A stretch of DNA of 64,000 nt from Saccharomycopsis fibuligera x Saccharomycopsis cf. fibuligera (GCA_001936135.1 CP012810.1:2108001-2172000), one strand, 5' to 3'; shown: positions 22,005 to 33,671, counted from the first letter of the stretch. The notes: generated from the sequence alone by a model not told the origin. Translations and numbers: made by a program.

Positions 22005-24909
22005 ATGCTCACGTCAGCCGATGTTCTCAAGGCAAGAAGGGAGGCTGCTAGCGCCGGAGCTGATGATCCGGATATCATGGGCATGCATGACGGTCAGCTA
22101 GGGTATGGGTTTGGAGATGCTGATGACGATAATATTACCACAGCTTTTGGATTAACTGAGAAGAAGCTGGATAGCTCCACAAAGGATAAGGAGAGCCCAA
22201 GGAAGTTTTCAGTAATAAGTCGTTTTAGAAACTTCTCGAAATCAACAACAAGCTCTAAATACAGCGATGATGACGAGGAGCAAGTTGGTGGAGGTTTGTC
22301 GCCTCTTGACTCCCAACAGAAACTGTTTTCGCCTTTTGCCCTTGGCGATAATTCTGGAAATACAAAAAAAAGAGATAATACCAAAAATTTAGGAAAGAAA
22401 AGTAGAAATATGAAGAAAGCTAAATTGACGGAAACGATACAAAATTATGATCTTAAAAACCCAGAGCCAGGCAATTCGTCCGATGCTTCATCGTCTAATT
22501 CTAGGGAGCTTCCTAAACTTCCTCCAAGACCAGAATCACACCGCGAAACACCTACAAGACCACCAAAATCTTTAGCAGCATCTCCATCCGACTCCATAAA
22601 AAAAAGAAGAATAAAAAGCTCTAAATTTGCTTCGGATATTGCAAAAAATTTACCATACAAGATGCGCAATACTAAATCAACTCCTAATTTACTACAAACT
22701 AGCACTAACAAACTATTTTCTGCATCACCCTTCTCAAAATCAAGTATGAAGCCACCAGATATTAACCTTTATTCGGGGTCGCCCCGTACTCCAAGTGCAC
22801 GGCCGCTCTCAAATTCGGGATATATCGATGATAGGCTTTTGAAAAAGGATACTTTCGGACCCAGTGCTCCAGGGACGGGAGGTAATCTTTCAGATATGCA
22901 TTCTCAATCTACCCCAGTAATAAAGAGAAAAAGAAAGTACGGCAGACCAAATTCAAATCAAGAACCTGCCAGCGTTTTGGATGCTATAAGCCCCTTGACA
23001 TCAGCTAATACTAGCAAAAGGCCAAGTAGATCGGGAACAGTACGCTCTGAGAAGACCATTTTGCAAATTGAACGAGATGAAGTGAAAACTCAAAAATTAT
23101 CCAAGAGTGAGTTGGAAGATATTGAAAAGGAGTTTGAAATAAATGCGAGCTCCAAGGTAATTCTAGACGACATTTATAACACAAGATATGATCAGCTGAG
23201 TGCTTCAAGCAATGATGAGGATGTAGGTCCACTCTCTGGAGATGCTGCCACTTCAGAAATACCAACTAGTCTTCCTAAAACAGAACTCAATACAAACGCA
23301 ATTGAAAAGCTTCCTTTTTTCAACGAAGCTTTAAGTACCGGAGTTCCAGCAGCAACCGGAGGCTTTCAAAATGACCTCAGAAAAGCGTCTAATCATTTGA
23401 ATCTACAAGACAAATTTCAAGACGGACCTGATAGGGCTATTTTTGATCATAATACGAGAGTTGGATCTGTAATTTATAACCCTAACCCACAATTGCTTAA
23501 CGAACTAGAGGTCGACAACCAAGGTTCAGACAGAGACTCAAAACATCATTCCACTAGAAGTATCAGAGGTGTAAATAAACTTAGCAAAACGTCCAATATT
23601 CTATTAATTCTATTTGCTGCGCTTTTTGTGGCAGCCGTCTCAATATTCATACCACTTATTGTTATATTGTACAGAGGTACTGAATCAGCATTCAATAGAT
23701 ATTTTGACAGTCAACCACCGCATTCCAAAGCAAAATTATTGGATAGATTAAATGAGAATTATAATCAGAACATTGGAAATGAGAGTCTTGGTTTTTATCA
23801 AAAGTTTCCTTCAAATGTTTCTAAGTCAATATCACCGTCAAAGGGGCATAATTTATTTGGTCTAAATAATGCCAATTATTACAGCACTTTGAATACTCAT
23901 GAAGGTCTTCCTGAATTTTACCGCAACGACAAAGAGTTGACAGCATTAATGAAAAACGGTGCACTTAAAACAGCGTTCTATGGGATTGATTACGCTCCAA
24001 TGAATGTAATGTATGTATTGCAACAAACAATTTTTTTTTCTTTACTTAAAACTACGCTAACATTATTTTTTTAAAACTAGCCATCCTTTTTGTGGGACAA
24101 GCGAAAGAGAAATAATGCTAGATCTCGCATTGCTGTCTCAGGTAACAACTAGAATCAGAACATACGGAATGCAGTGTGACCAGCAAAGTTTAATTTTAGA
24201 AAGCCTGAATAAGTTAAATTTAAACATGACTCTTGCTGTTGGTGTTTGGATTGGTAGTGACGATGCGGTTAATACTCAGCAGCTGATATTAATGAAGGAA
24301 ACTCTTAAAAAATACCCCAGAAAATATTTTGACTCTATATACGTGGGCAACGAAGTTCTTTTCAGGGAAGAAAAAACCTCATCAGAAGTTGCAAAATATA
24401 TAAAAGATGTCAGAAAGTTTATCCGCGAGGAGCTCAAATGGGAGGATTTGCCAGTAGGTGTATCTGAAATTGGATCAAAGATTGACACTGCATTAATAGA
24501 AGCCTCGGATATGGTTGGTGCTAACATACATCCCTTTTTTGGTGGCGAGCCAGTAAACAATGCTACAGATTGGGTGTTTGATTTTTTACAGACACAAGTC
24601 GAGCCACTGAACTTCAAGGCGAAGAGCCCCGCAAACATGATACTTTCGGAAGTTGGCTGGCCATCTGGTGGAGGAAAATATCGGAACTCAGTAGCTGGTA
24701 CAAAAGAGCTTCAATCGTTTCTTGATGAATGGATATGTGCTGCTCAAAAATCCAACTATGCTTGGTTCTGGTTTGAAGCTTTTGATGAGCCTTGGAAAAA
24801 GATCTATCATTCAAATGAAGGAACATGGGAAACCCAGTGGGGGCTGTTTTCGGTTGACAGGAAATTAAAGCCAGGAATTACTCTTCCCAAGTGTAAGTTT
24901 CACCAATGA
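22005..24909 (+). CDS. Type II membrane GH17 beta-1,3-glucanase (spliced)
   Basis: Exon 1 is 22005-24010 and exon 2 is 24081-24909. The 70-base intron has donor GTATGT, branch point CGCTAAC and acceptor CTAG. The joined protein has 944 residues. A long, charged, Ser/Pro/Lys-rich cytosolic part (1-528) is followed by one membrane span (about 530-556, ILLILFAALFVAAVSIFIPL), then a stalk and a GH17 domain (about 655-944). The GH17 acid/base Glu is in YVGNEVLF (near 760) and the nucleophile Glu in LSEVGWPSGG (near 859). The intron interrupts the GH17 start, between FYGIDYAPMNV and FCGTSEREIM. The layout resembles the fungal BtgC class, which acts on cell-wall beta-1,3-glucan from the membrane. 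In-frame CTG codons fall at positions usually Leu, including the WGLF motif. Confidence 0.88.
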
Positions 24910-25001
24910 AGATGATAATTTGCCTTATTGATTGTTTTGTTTTTTACATTGCTTTTCACTTTCTACTCAAGTTCAATGTATTAATGTATTAATGTATTAA
25001 T

Positions 25002-25041
<40 letters not shown>

Positions 25042-25097
25042 GTAAGGAGCAGAGAGAGAATTGAATATTTAGTACAAACACGCATCTTCAGGAGGTT
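24910..25097. repeat. Convergent spacer with AATGTATT repeats and poly(T)
   Basis: Three AATGTATT units (about 24975-25001) run straight into a 33-base T run (25003-25035). It lies between the 3' ends of the glucanase and ALG6. Confidence 0.9.
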
Positions 25098-26855
25098 TCA
25101 GCTAGATTTGGACAAGGAGAAAGACTTGTAAGTTATCCAGATATAGAATATAATGAAGCAAACAAAACTCAAAGTGATGTTTCCAACGACCCATAAATCT
25201 GGTAAGCTGGAAGGTGCTGAGATAAAATAAGGAGTTAAATCCAAAACGAGAGCTGCGATCGTAGAAAAGAATATAACAAGATTGAACAACCATGTAAATG
25301 TAAAGAAGGACTGAAACAATGACTTAAAATTAGCAAATAATGCTTCAAAAGTCAAGTTTCCCACCAACCAATTGAAAAGAGCAATCAAAATATAGTACTG
25401 TAAATCTAGCTTATCTCTTTTCAATAATGGGCCCAAACTGAATAAGGCAATGTTATTAATCCAAGATAAAACCTTGAACAATTCATTATCATTGATATAG
25501 CAAAAAAGAAGATTAGTAGGGAGCAAAGGAACCAATACATTTTTCTCATGGACTTGAAAAGAAAATAAAAAGAACCCCCATGAGCAAGATGCAAGTACCC
25601 ATGGGATAAGAGACTTTATTGGGTTAAAATAAATGATAGTGCATGCTGGCAAGATGGAAAGTAAAGTGAGTGAAAGTGCGCTGAGCTTTAAAAACTCTAA
25701 CGGGAAGTTCTTATACTTGATTAAAATGTTAGTAGCGCACCAAAAATTACCTACTTTATCTTCAAAGATACCTCTGTTAAACGGAAAAATTCTGATTATT
25801 GACTGCTTAACATTTGTCCACCCTTCTCCATTTTCTGTGAATACGTATAATGGTGCGAAAATCAATACAAAAGTCATGATAGTGGTCAATGCAATAAGTG
25901 CCAAATTGAGAAAGTCAAACTTATTTTTTCTAGAATCTTTAAAAATGCCCATATATGATAAAATCTCGTTAAACGGATTGAAAGTAACGCCTAGCATGTA
26001 AGCAAACACCAATGGCGCATAAAATAGAGCCATTTGTTTGAATGTGATTGAAAAGATGAAAAATATACTGGCGAGTATCAAGTGGTCATTCAATATTAAA
26101 GTGATTGATAGTAAAGCGAATCCAAGCATCACTGAATTATATTGAAAATGGCCATGGTCAATGAGAATTAAAGCTGGTTGGAATACAATTAAAGCTATGG
26201 CCAACACTTGATTCAAAGAAGACTTCTTGTTCAAAATGTCGACATGTTTATTGAACCACCTTGTGTAAGAATATACCGCTGGGATATACAAAAACGCTTC
26301 TGATGCTAATACTGTGAATCTCATGAAGAACTTTATGCTCTCATTTTCCAAGCCGTTTGTTATGTCTAGTTGGAACCATTCAGGCTTTATGAATTTTCCG
26401 ACCAAGCCTAAGAAAAAAGAATGGTAAGCTGTCAATGGTGGATAGTCGAGACCCCAATACTGAAGTTTATACCAATACCACTTCGCCACAGGGAGGTTTA
26501 CCGTAATATCAAGCCAATGCCTTTGTGCTTCAAAGTCTCCAAACATTGGAGGCGTGTTTTCACCAGAATATGGCCCAAAAGAAACCGCTGTACGGATAAT
26601 GAGGGCGAATAAAATGACAATATATTTGATTAACCACTGACTTTGCACCGGCCTAAAAGGAGAAAGGAAACCGTATAGAGGAGAATTGACAATGATAGAT
26701 TCAGAAGTTTTTGGCTTTGTTACAATCGATGCCTCCTTATAGCGGTCCTTTGCAACATTATCTTGTTGATTAGTGGCATTTTGCGTTTTGAATGCCTTCT
26801 TTTTCTTCAGTTGAGCTACAGGCCCCTTTTTGCTATTAATTGAACCCTTGTTCAT
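25098..26855 (-). CDS. ALG6: Dolichyl-P-Glc: Man9GlcNAc2-PP-dolichol alpha-1,3-glucosyltransferase
   Basis: Alg6 adds the first glucose to the lipid-linked oligosaccharide in the ER lumen, a step that makes the glycan a good substrate for oligosaccharyltransferase. The protein has 585 residues with about a dozen hydrophobic spans. The first luminal loop has the family blocks NTPPMFGDFEAQRHW, LPVAKWYWY and YWGLDYPPLTAYHSF, which distinguish Alg6 from its paralogue Alg8. Further on, DHGHFQYNSVMLG and FRPVQSQWLIKY fit as well. The N-terminal 60 residues are Lys-rich and cytosolic. The start is the ATG at 26855. Confidence 0.93.
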   Translation of the reverse strand: MNKGSINSKKGPVAQLKKKKAFKTQNATNQQDNVAKDRYKEASIVTKPKTSESIIVNSPLYGFLSPFRPVQSQWLIKYIVILFALIIRTAVSFGPYSGENTPPMFGDFEAQRHWLDITVNLPVAKWYWYKLQYWGLDYPPLTAYHSFFLGLVGKFIKPEWFQLDITNGLENESIKFFMRFTVLASEAFLYIPAVYSYTRWFNKHVDILNKKSSLNQVLAIALIVFQPALILIDHGHFQYNSVMLGFALLSITLILNDHLILASIFFIFSITFKQMALFYAPLVFAYMLGVTFNPFNEILSYMGIFKDSRKNKFDFLNLALIALTTIMTFVLIFAPLYVFTENGEGWTNVKQSIIRIFPFNRGIFEDKVGNFWCATNILIKYKNFPLEFLKLSALSLTLLSILPACTIIYFNPIKSLIPWVLASCSWGFFLFSFQVHEKNVLVPLLPTNLLFCYINDNELFKVLSWINNIALFSLGPLLKRDKLDLQYYILIALFNWLVGNLTFEALFANFKSLFQSFFTFTWLFNLVIFFSTIAALVLDLTPYFISAPSSLPDLWVVGNITLSFVCFIIFYIWITYKSFSLSKSS

Positions 26856-27145
26856 TTTAACTACCTTCTTGATTCCAAAGTTTTTTTTGGCCTTCGTAGA
26901 CTAGTGACAGGTTTGATAATTATGGAGAATATGGTAGTGATATATATCATTTCAATTTGATTTTGACATACGTTTATTTTTTGGTGCGCACTTATATTCA
27001 AATGGAAAACTCGTGATTGAGGGAGGATCCATAGATCCACGCGTTTGGAACTTACATACAAACCGCTACGCAAACATACACATCAAAACTCGTTCAAATC
27101 AATACAAGCACGTTGGAATTAACAATATTCTATATTACTTCTTAC
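26856..27145. other. ALG6 upstream region
   Basis: A 290-base gap between the ALG6 start and the TMA64 stop, both on the minus strand. It is AT-rich with no feature I can support. Confidence 0.5.
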
Positions 27146-29068
27146 TTAACGCTTCTTTTTACTTTTGGTTCTATCAGCCGATTCAATGTACAGAGGGCTG
27201 ACGCCATGCTCAGTGAAAAACTTGGTGACAGTGCTGATATGTGGACCCTGAACAGTTACTTCTTGCAACTTTGGATTTTCTTTGCATGACCCAATGGTTG
27301 TAGACCCAGAACATTTCAATTTCAAATACTGAGCCAATTCGTTTGGTGTAACAATGTTATAGTTTTCAAAGTTAGAAGTTCTGGTGATTATCTTTCGGCC
27401 TAATTTGTATTCTGAAATAATTTTGATTTTTGGCACCGAACCTTTGATAGGTGGATCTTGCAAGAGATCAACTTCATCTGGTGATTCATCAGAACGCAAA
27501 ATTTTGTAACACTCGGTAAAATATTTCAAAAAATGTGGTACAATTTTATCCCTTGGGAAAACTCTCCCTTGATCTCTATTAGTGATCAACAAGTTTGTAA
27601 GCAAGTCATCAAGAACCACTGTTCTCTTGTTCCTAGGATTTACCAAATCTTTCTTTGAAATATACTTGTTCATCAACTCTGCAATCTCTTTACCATTATA
27701 ATAGTAATTATAATCCTCTTCAATCATACTAAAAAATTCCCTAATTTTTGAATTGGGTTTATAAAGAGTTAAAATGTTTAACTTGTTAGCAATTTTATTG
27801 CTTCCACTACCAGCATTATTGTTTTGAGTATTAATTGAACCATTGCTGCCAGCAGCCTTCTTGATTTTATGAGGTACAAAATTTTTGATTTCATCGTTAT
27901 TGTCTTTGTTCGCAACTTCTAAAACCGTCAAATTTTCGTCTTTGCCTTTGAGTTTCAAATATTTTGCCTTTTCCATTTCTTTGAAGAACTTTGTACTTTT
28001 TTTCCAAGAAGTCTTTTTCATGACTAAAAGATGCTCTAATGACTCTGTAACCGAGGGAAGGTTCTTTAAAACATAGTTGGACATAAATTGGGAGGCACTG
28101 ACTGGTGTCTCCACTTGACCTTGATGCAAAGTCATTAAGAAAGCTCTTTTGAAAAGATAATCAATATCACCTGTTTGCAATGTTTGGACTTCTTCTGGTT
28201 GATTGTCTTCTTCCATTTTGGGAGTAACTGATTGTTGAGTCCCGGTTTCCTCCACTTCAGCATGATGGTGTGTATTATCAATGGCGATTCTTTCTGCTTC
28301 ATCAGTAAGAGCAGTCACTTCTTCATTTAATGCCTTATTTTCTTCAGTTGCTTCCTGGTCATTCTGAGCTTCCTCATCTTTGGCAACTTGTGCTTGTAGT
28401 AAAACACTGATAGCATCGTTGTTTGGTACTGCTAGCGGCTTTTTACAAATTTTTTTTAATTCATCACCATAGTGATGTAAAATACGAACTGCCACACCGG
28501 TACGATTATTAGTGGAGGTGAATTTGGTAAGATCTAACTCACAGACCCCAATTGCTCTAACTACCAATGGTGCCTCATAGTCAACTATGCCAACCAAGGC
28601 ACCCTTTGTGCATCGCTTGTCAAATGGAGGTATCGTCCCTGGTAACATCAAATCAGCCCCATTTTCGAGCTTTGAAATCACAAATGAGTTAGTAAGGACC
28701 GCTGGCAACAAATTTGGGATTCTCCATAGAGTGAAAACAGTTGGTGTGATGTCAGAGTCCCTCGACTTGAAATATAGAGGAATATGTTCCTCATCGGCAT
28801 ATATATTTCCTGAGTGCTTAAGAGGACTTTTGTAGGTCGCTTTTTTGATGGATGGCGGCAAGAGAGATGATGCTAGTTCTTCTGGAACATCATATGTTTT
28901 TGCAATATCGCCAATCAATTTTCTTCTCTCCGAAGATTTGATGTTAGCCAATGGTTTAAGCTATTCACTGTTAGTACTTTACTAGTAGCAATTTTTTTTT
29001 TTTTTTGCTTTTTAAGGCAATTGCTTTCTCATGGAAACTTCACATACACCAGGATCTTTAGCAAACAT
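27146..29068 (-). CDS. TMA64: Ribosome-associated eIF2D-like factor (spliced)
   Basis: Tma64 is the yeast eIF2D, which recycles 40S subunits and can deliver tRNA to the P site. Exon 1 (29068-29048) encodes only MFAKDPG. The 87-base intron (29047-28961) has donor GTATGT, a perfect TACTAAC branch point and an ATAG acceptor. Exon 2 (28960-27146) begins LKPLANIKSSERRKL. The joined start aligns with S. cerevisiae Tma64 (MFKKEPHIKALSNLKNSERK). The total is 611 residues. A PUA-like region includes GADLMLPGTIPPFDKRCTKG. An acidic linker follows (about 205-270), then a SWIB/MDM2-like middle region and a C-terminal SUI1 domain (about 515-605). Without the intron, no ATG begins this frame. Confidence 0.92.
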
Positions 29069-29415
29069 TTCTCTGCAATTTCAGTAATTTTTGGATATAC
29101 TGTTTATAAGCGCTTTGCCTCTCCAGAAAGAGCCCTTGATATCAAGCTTTGTACCTATTAACTTCCGCTGCTTTTTTCTCTTTCTTTGCTTCGAGCGTTG
29201 TAGAGAAGCACGCGGTCCCAGTTACGCAGGGTTAGGTTCTGTTCTGGACAGCCCAGATGTTGTTCTGCACTAATTAAGGTGCCAGTCATGAGGGCTCGCA
29301 TGTGATCATATTATTTGCAAACGCTTTTCTTTATATCATCATCTTGCACGTTGTTTACTTCTGCCGATGAGTTCATTGACGAAAGGACTGCAAACTAGAT
29401 GCTACTATCAAAGAT
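29069..29415. promoter_or_regulatory. Divergent TMA64/APC4 intergenic region
   Basis: About 350 bases between two head-to-head genes. No named site was recognised. Confidence 0.45.
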
Positions 29416-31590
29416 ATGGGGTTTAAACTTCTTCATACTAAAGTATTGCCTTCAGCAGTGCAACCAGATGTGCTCTCATGGTGTCCTACAATGGACCTTA
29501 TTGCCTTTGTATCAAAGGAAAATCATATCTGGATCTATAGATCAAACGGTCAGAGAGTGTGGTCCTTTCCGTTGAAAAGAGATGACTCTTTAGTGAAACT
29601 ATGTTGGAGTCCTGACGGCAAATCCATTGCTGTGGCCACTCAGAAAGAAGGATACCGAATGTATGATGTCTATTTGGGGAAAATTATCACTGACGCCAAA
29701 AAGCTCAACATGCAAACCAAGAACCAGTTCCCAGAATCACCACTTCAGACAATTAATTGGGCGCTTAGATCAAATAGCGCTGCTGATCACCTCGACCAAT
29801 ACGAGGATGTTTTCAATGTTGATTGTATCAAATTATTGCCTAAGTTATCGCCACTTCCCAACGCATCTTCTGATCATATTCTTACATCAAAGTTGGCAAT
29901 TGATAGTTTGATCCAGTCTTCCAGTACAATAAGTGATTTCTTGATACTAGGATATGAAAATGGAATTCTCAACATGACACTCAATGGATTATTCAATATT
30001 AGCCCTGTTCAATATACCAATAAAGACAATGCATCTGTACAATTCCTTCAGATTGAATCAACGCCAGATTTGAGCAAGCATTATATTTTATCAAAAACCA
30101 ATGACAAAGCCACACAAAGCTACAGATATTCCGTTTTGCCAGTAACCATAGATGCGTTCAAAGAGAATGGCGCTTATGTCACAGAATTGATAACTTCTGC
30201 GACAAAAATACAATTACTCATAATTTATCTACAAGAAGTTGTGTCTAATTTGAGCGGGGACTGTAAAAATTTTTTAGAATTCAATCATAAATTGGTAACA
30301 ATACTAGAGGATGAAGCTTCAAAAAATGACAAAAACTATCCACTTGGACAGCCTGATTCACATCATTATTATGCGACTTCAGAACTTTATGAATTGCTTT
30401 TGACTGGAATGATGTCTGATAATTTGAAATCTTGGCTTGAAAATTCAGTAGGAGAGAAAAACTTAAAGAAGTGGCTGAAATTAGGTAATAATTGTATTGA
30501 TCAGGTTAAATTTAAAATATTTAGCTTGTTGATTCCTGCTGCGGAAAGGTTGATAATTTTAGTAAGCAAGCTAAAACATTTAAGCGGCTGGAATGAGGAT
30601 CGGCTTAGTGGTGATCTATCAGAAGAGGATAAAATATCCAAATTACTAGGGTTAAACAGTAAAGAGCTCGATGAAAGTATTGAGCTCACAAAAAATCTGT
30701 TGAGGAATGTCTACAAGTTTGTTATTGGTTTGAATCACGAACAAAAGTTATTCAATTGCTTTATAAATTGGCTCACCACAATTTTAGATGACTTGAAAGA
30801 TGAAGATAAAAAAAATGACTTTTATAATGAAAATTACTACTTCAGTGTCACAGAAATTTCGGAATATATTACGAAACGCTTGCATACGCTTGAAGTGTTT
30901 GAATATCTTCGGCCGACCAGTACTTCCCCATTAATCAATTCTAGGACACAAAGTAACTTGAGCGAGTCGTACAACATTTTGAGTACCAAATGCCTGCAAA
31001 CATTTGATAAAGTCAAAAGCTGTTTAAGCAAGCAGGTCAACTTTGAAAACTTGGTAACCTTTGGAGAAGAGCAACTAAGTATTAATGAGAAACCATATGA
31101 AAATGCCCAGTGCAAATTCATGAATGATGGATTAGTTGTATTTTCTATGACTAAGGACAATGCAATAGAGTTTTATAAAATTAAAGTTTCGCCAAATGAC
31201 AAGGCACAACATATTTCTAAGCTGTTAAACTTTTCCAGCATACTCAAAGGAAAATACTACCTTAAGCTGATACAAGTTTTGAGTAATGATGAACTACTAC
31301 TTCTAGCGGTAGAAAATGCCACTTTAGGACTGAATGACAAAATGAAAACCAAATTTATAATATTCACCATAAAATACTCTGAAGTGTTTAGCACAATTAT
31401 ACCGACAGAAATAAATCCAACTTCTGAAATAGTCACCAGCTATTACACCTTTAATGATAACGAAAATAAAAACAGTCATGATATAAGCATAAACCCAAGA
31501 TTCATAGCAGTGTGCAATAAAGAAAATACCACGCGTGCTGCAATATTGGATGCCAATATGCAACAATATATGGTAGTTGAATTTGACTAA
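29416..31590 (+). CDS. APC4: Anaphase-promoting complex subunit 4
   Basis: Apc4 is a scaffold subunit of the APC/C ubiquitin ligase that drives exit from mitosis. The protein has 724 residues. The N-terminal WD40 opening is characteristic: VLSWCPTMDLIAFVSKENHI, then a SNGQRVWSFPL strand and CWSPDGKSIAVATQKEGY. The middle region (about 330-480) is helical and fits the APC4 long domain, with SELYELLLTGMMSDNLKSWL and LIPAAERLIILVSKLKHLSG. The C-terminal third returns to beta-propeller-like sequence. S. cerevisiae Apc4 has 652 residues. The gene ends 28 bases before the convergent gene on the minus strand. Confidence 0.88.
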   Translation: MGFKLLHTKVLPSAVQPDVLSWCPTMDLIAFVSKENHIWIYRSNGQRVWSFPLKRDDSLVKLCWSPDGKSIAVATQKEGYRMYDVYLGKIITDAKKLNMQTKNQFPESPLQTINWALRSNSAADHLDQYEDVFNVDCIKLLPKLSPLPNASSDHILTSKLAIDSLIQSSSTISDFLILGYENGILNMTLNGLFNISPVQYTNKDNASVQFLQIESTPDLSKHYILSKTNDKATQSYRYSVLPVTIDAFKENGAYVTELITSATKIQLLIIYLQEVVSNLSGDCKNFLEFNHKLVTILEDEASKNDKNYPLGQPDSHHYYATSELYELLLTGMMSDNLKSWLENSVGEKNLKKWLKLGNNCIDQVKFKIFSLLIPAAERLIILVSKLKHLSGWNEDRLSGDLSEEDKISKLLGLNSKELDESIELTKNLLRNVYKFVIGLNHEQKLFNCFINWLTTILDDLKDEDKKNDFYNENYYFSVTEISEYITKRLHTLEVFEYLRPTSTSPLINSRTQSNLSESYNILSTKCLQTFDKVKSCLSKQVNFENLVTFGEEQLSINEKPYENAQCKFMNDGLVVFSMTKDNAIEFYKIKVSPNDKAQHISKLLNFSSILKGKYYLKLIQVLSNDELLLLAVENATLGLNDKMKTKFIIFTIKYSEVFSTIIPTEINPTSEIVTSYYTFNDNENKNSHDISINPRFIAVCNKENTTRAAILDANMQQYMVVEFD

Positions 31591-31618
31591 ATAATAATTC
31601 ACAATCGTCCACTTCAAA

Positions 31619-32638
31619 TCATATTAACAAATTTTCAAAAAGATATTTATCGCCTGTCTTCACGTAAGGAAATGCTTCTAAGTAGACAAAGTCATTTTCC
31701 TTAATTATTGAATACTGTTTTGCAAGTAATTGAGTATACTGCTCTTTGAGGAAGTGTGTATCAAAGCATGGATGTACTTGATATAATCGTGCATCCAGGA
31801 ACCGAAGCATATCCTTTTTGAGCACTTTGTTTCTTTGTTCAATTTTGCTAAAATTTTCTATCAAGCTTTCTTGTTCACTTATGCTTTTATTTATAATATT
31901 ATCAGAAATGTGCTGAAAAAACTTGTAATTGAACGGCCTCAAAATGTTTACTACATCCTTGACATATTTTATCTTTTTTAGCACAAGGTTCCGTTTCCTA
32001 CGAAACGGCAACTGTGTGCCAGTATAATTTAGCGGAATGAATGTTTCAAAATGTGAAAGACCTCTTTTATGAATTTTCCCTGCTGATTTTTGAAGAAAAT
32101 TGTACAATTGTTTAACGTTCTTTAATATCAGTTGTAGCTCTTCTCCAGTCTTGGGAACCGGGCTAGTTCTCTTCAAGGATGGTTTCGCATCAGGCAATAT
32201 TTGTGATTCAAAAGCCTCATTTTTCAATTCGAGAGTGTCACCATATTTACTTAATCTGGTAATAGGCCAAATATTAATGAAATCATAGTTATTACATTTT
32301 CTAAAATACTCAAACCATGCAGGCCAGTGTACTTTGTAAATCCCATGATTGACTATGGAGCTTTTGAATGCTAATTGAAGAATTTCACCCAATGGTTTTT
32401 GTTCTCTATGAATGAAAGCTTTTTGAAGTTTGACTAAATATTCTTGGGCCAAATCGTAGCGATATTGTATCTGTTGTTGTGAATCAGCATATTCTTGAGG
32501 AATTGTCACAGGTTTCTCAAAATAGTGCCGCAGAATTCTAAGCAAGTTTTGCTTTGCTAAAGAGTCAAGTGGCGCATACAATATTCTGCGATGAATTGAC
32601 CGGTAAATGCTGATGACATGTAATTTTTCTACTGCCAT
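31619..32638 (-). CDS. LYR-like protein, probably mitochondrial, unassigned
   Basis: The protein has 339 residues from the ATG at 32638. I do not recognise an orthologue. The N-terminal 85 residues look like a Complex1-LYR fold: VISIYRSIHRRILYAP, then LRILRHYFEKP and later AQEYLVKLQKAF. The second half is basic, with RRKRNLVLKKIKYVKDVV and long amphipathic helices. LYR proteins usually act in mitochondria with acyl carrier protein, in complex assembly, Fe-S delivery or the mitoribosome. The high Lys/Arg content and lack of acidic runs fit a mitochondrial matrix protein, but no clear presequence is seen. The specific role is unknown. Confidence 0.55.
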   Translation of the reverse strand: MAVEKLHVISIYRSIHRRILYAPLDSLAKQNLLRILRHYFEKPVTIPQEYADSQQQIQYRYDLAQEYLVKLQKAFIHREQKPLGEILQLAFKSSIVNHGIYKVHWPAWFEYFRKCNNYDFINIWPITRLSKYGDTLELKNEAFESQILPDAKPSLKRTSPVPKTGEELQLILKNVKQLYNFLQKSAGKIHKRGLSHFETFIPLNYTGTQLPFRRKRNLVLKKIKYVKDVVNILRPFNYKFFQHISDNIINKSISEQESLIENFSKIEQRNKVLKKDMLRFLDARLYQVHPCFDTHFLKEQYTQLLAKQYSIIKENDFVYLEAFPYVKTGDKYLFENLLI

Positions 32639-33671
32639 TATTAATTCTCTCTTTAATGTAATTCTTCACCAATGCTCATCAACTCAGTGTAATCTGCGTG
32701 TCTCTTCAATAGAGTTTTTTGCCTTTCAGATTTACTATTTTCGTTTGTTTTTCTTATAAGGCGACCAGAGCCACTAACCTAAAACCAACCGAAAGGGTCT
32801 GCAAAGCTGCCACCAAACTGTGCGGAATTATCATCAATTAATTCACCAAAGGAAAAGAAAAAGTTGCAAAAAACAATGTTACATTGTACTGCATGCATGG
32901 TCCTGTGGAACTATTTTAAGACACGCGGGTCTACGCTCAATGTTTGAAACACGCGTCAGCTAGCCGTCAAATGGCAATTGTTTTTAGATTAATCAGTTAA
33001 TTACATGACTAATTAATTAGGAACTGGCATTCGTATATTTGAAGTGAAGCTTGCGGATATTTAAAACAAACAACTAAAATTAAAATCTGAGGGTTGGTTT
33101 TAAGTGGGAACTATAAATTTGTCTAAGTTAGCGTTATCAAGCTGCCTAAATCGTGGTTTTTAGCTGGCCCGGTTGACTCGAAAATAAGTCTTGAAAAGCA
33201 ATTCTTCAAGTTGATGTTTGCTTATTAAGCAATATATCCGGATAAAAGAAAAATGGCAGTTTTTAAAAATACGGGAAATACGTAAGAAAATTGGTAAAAT
33301 GTCTGAAGGATTTAAATGACCAAATTTTTCCCTTGTTGAGCTAAAACAGATCATTAATACAGATTTAAAAAAAAGCCCATTTTTTTCAAAACTTATGACA
33401 ACAAACAGATGATGGAAGAGTCTTTATTCTAAAAGGAAATTCGGAAATGTATTGAAAATTAAGAAAAAAGCAGTATAAGAAAAAGCACAGAAGCAAAAAA
33501 CAGAAAAAAAAATAATAATAATAAAAAAGAGAAGTTGAGCAAAGGTATACAAAAATAAGAAAACTAAAGACGTTACATAAATAAGTACCACTACTTAAAA
33601 TTCAAAAGCTGTTTCTAAAAAAAAAAAAAAAGGGGGCAAATAAATTCTAATTCATACCAACTTCAAGATCT
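32639..33671. other. Intergenic region with poly-A rich 3' part
   Basis: About 1.03 kb, holding the 5' region of the LYR-like gene and the 3' region of the acyltransferase. A-rich from 33360 to 33640, including an A run at 33619-33631. No gene is seen. Confidence 0.6.
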
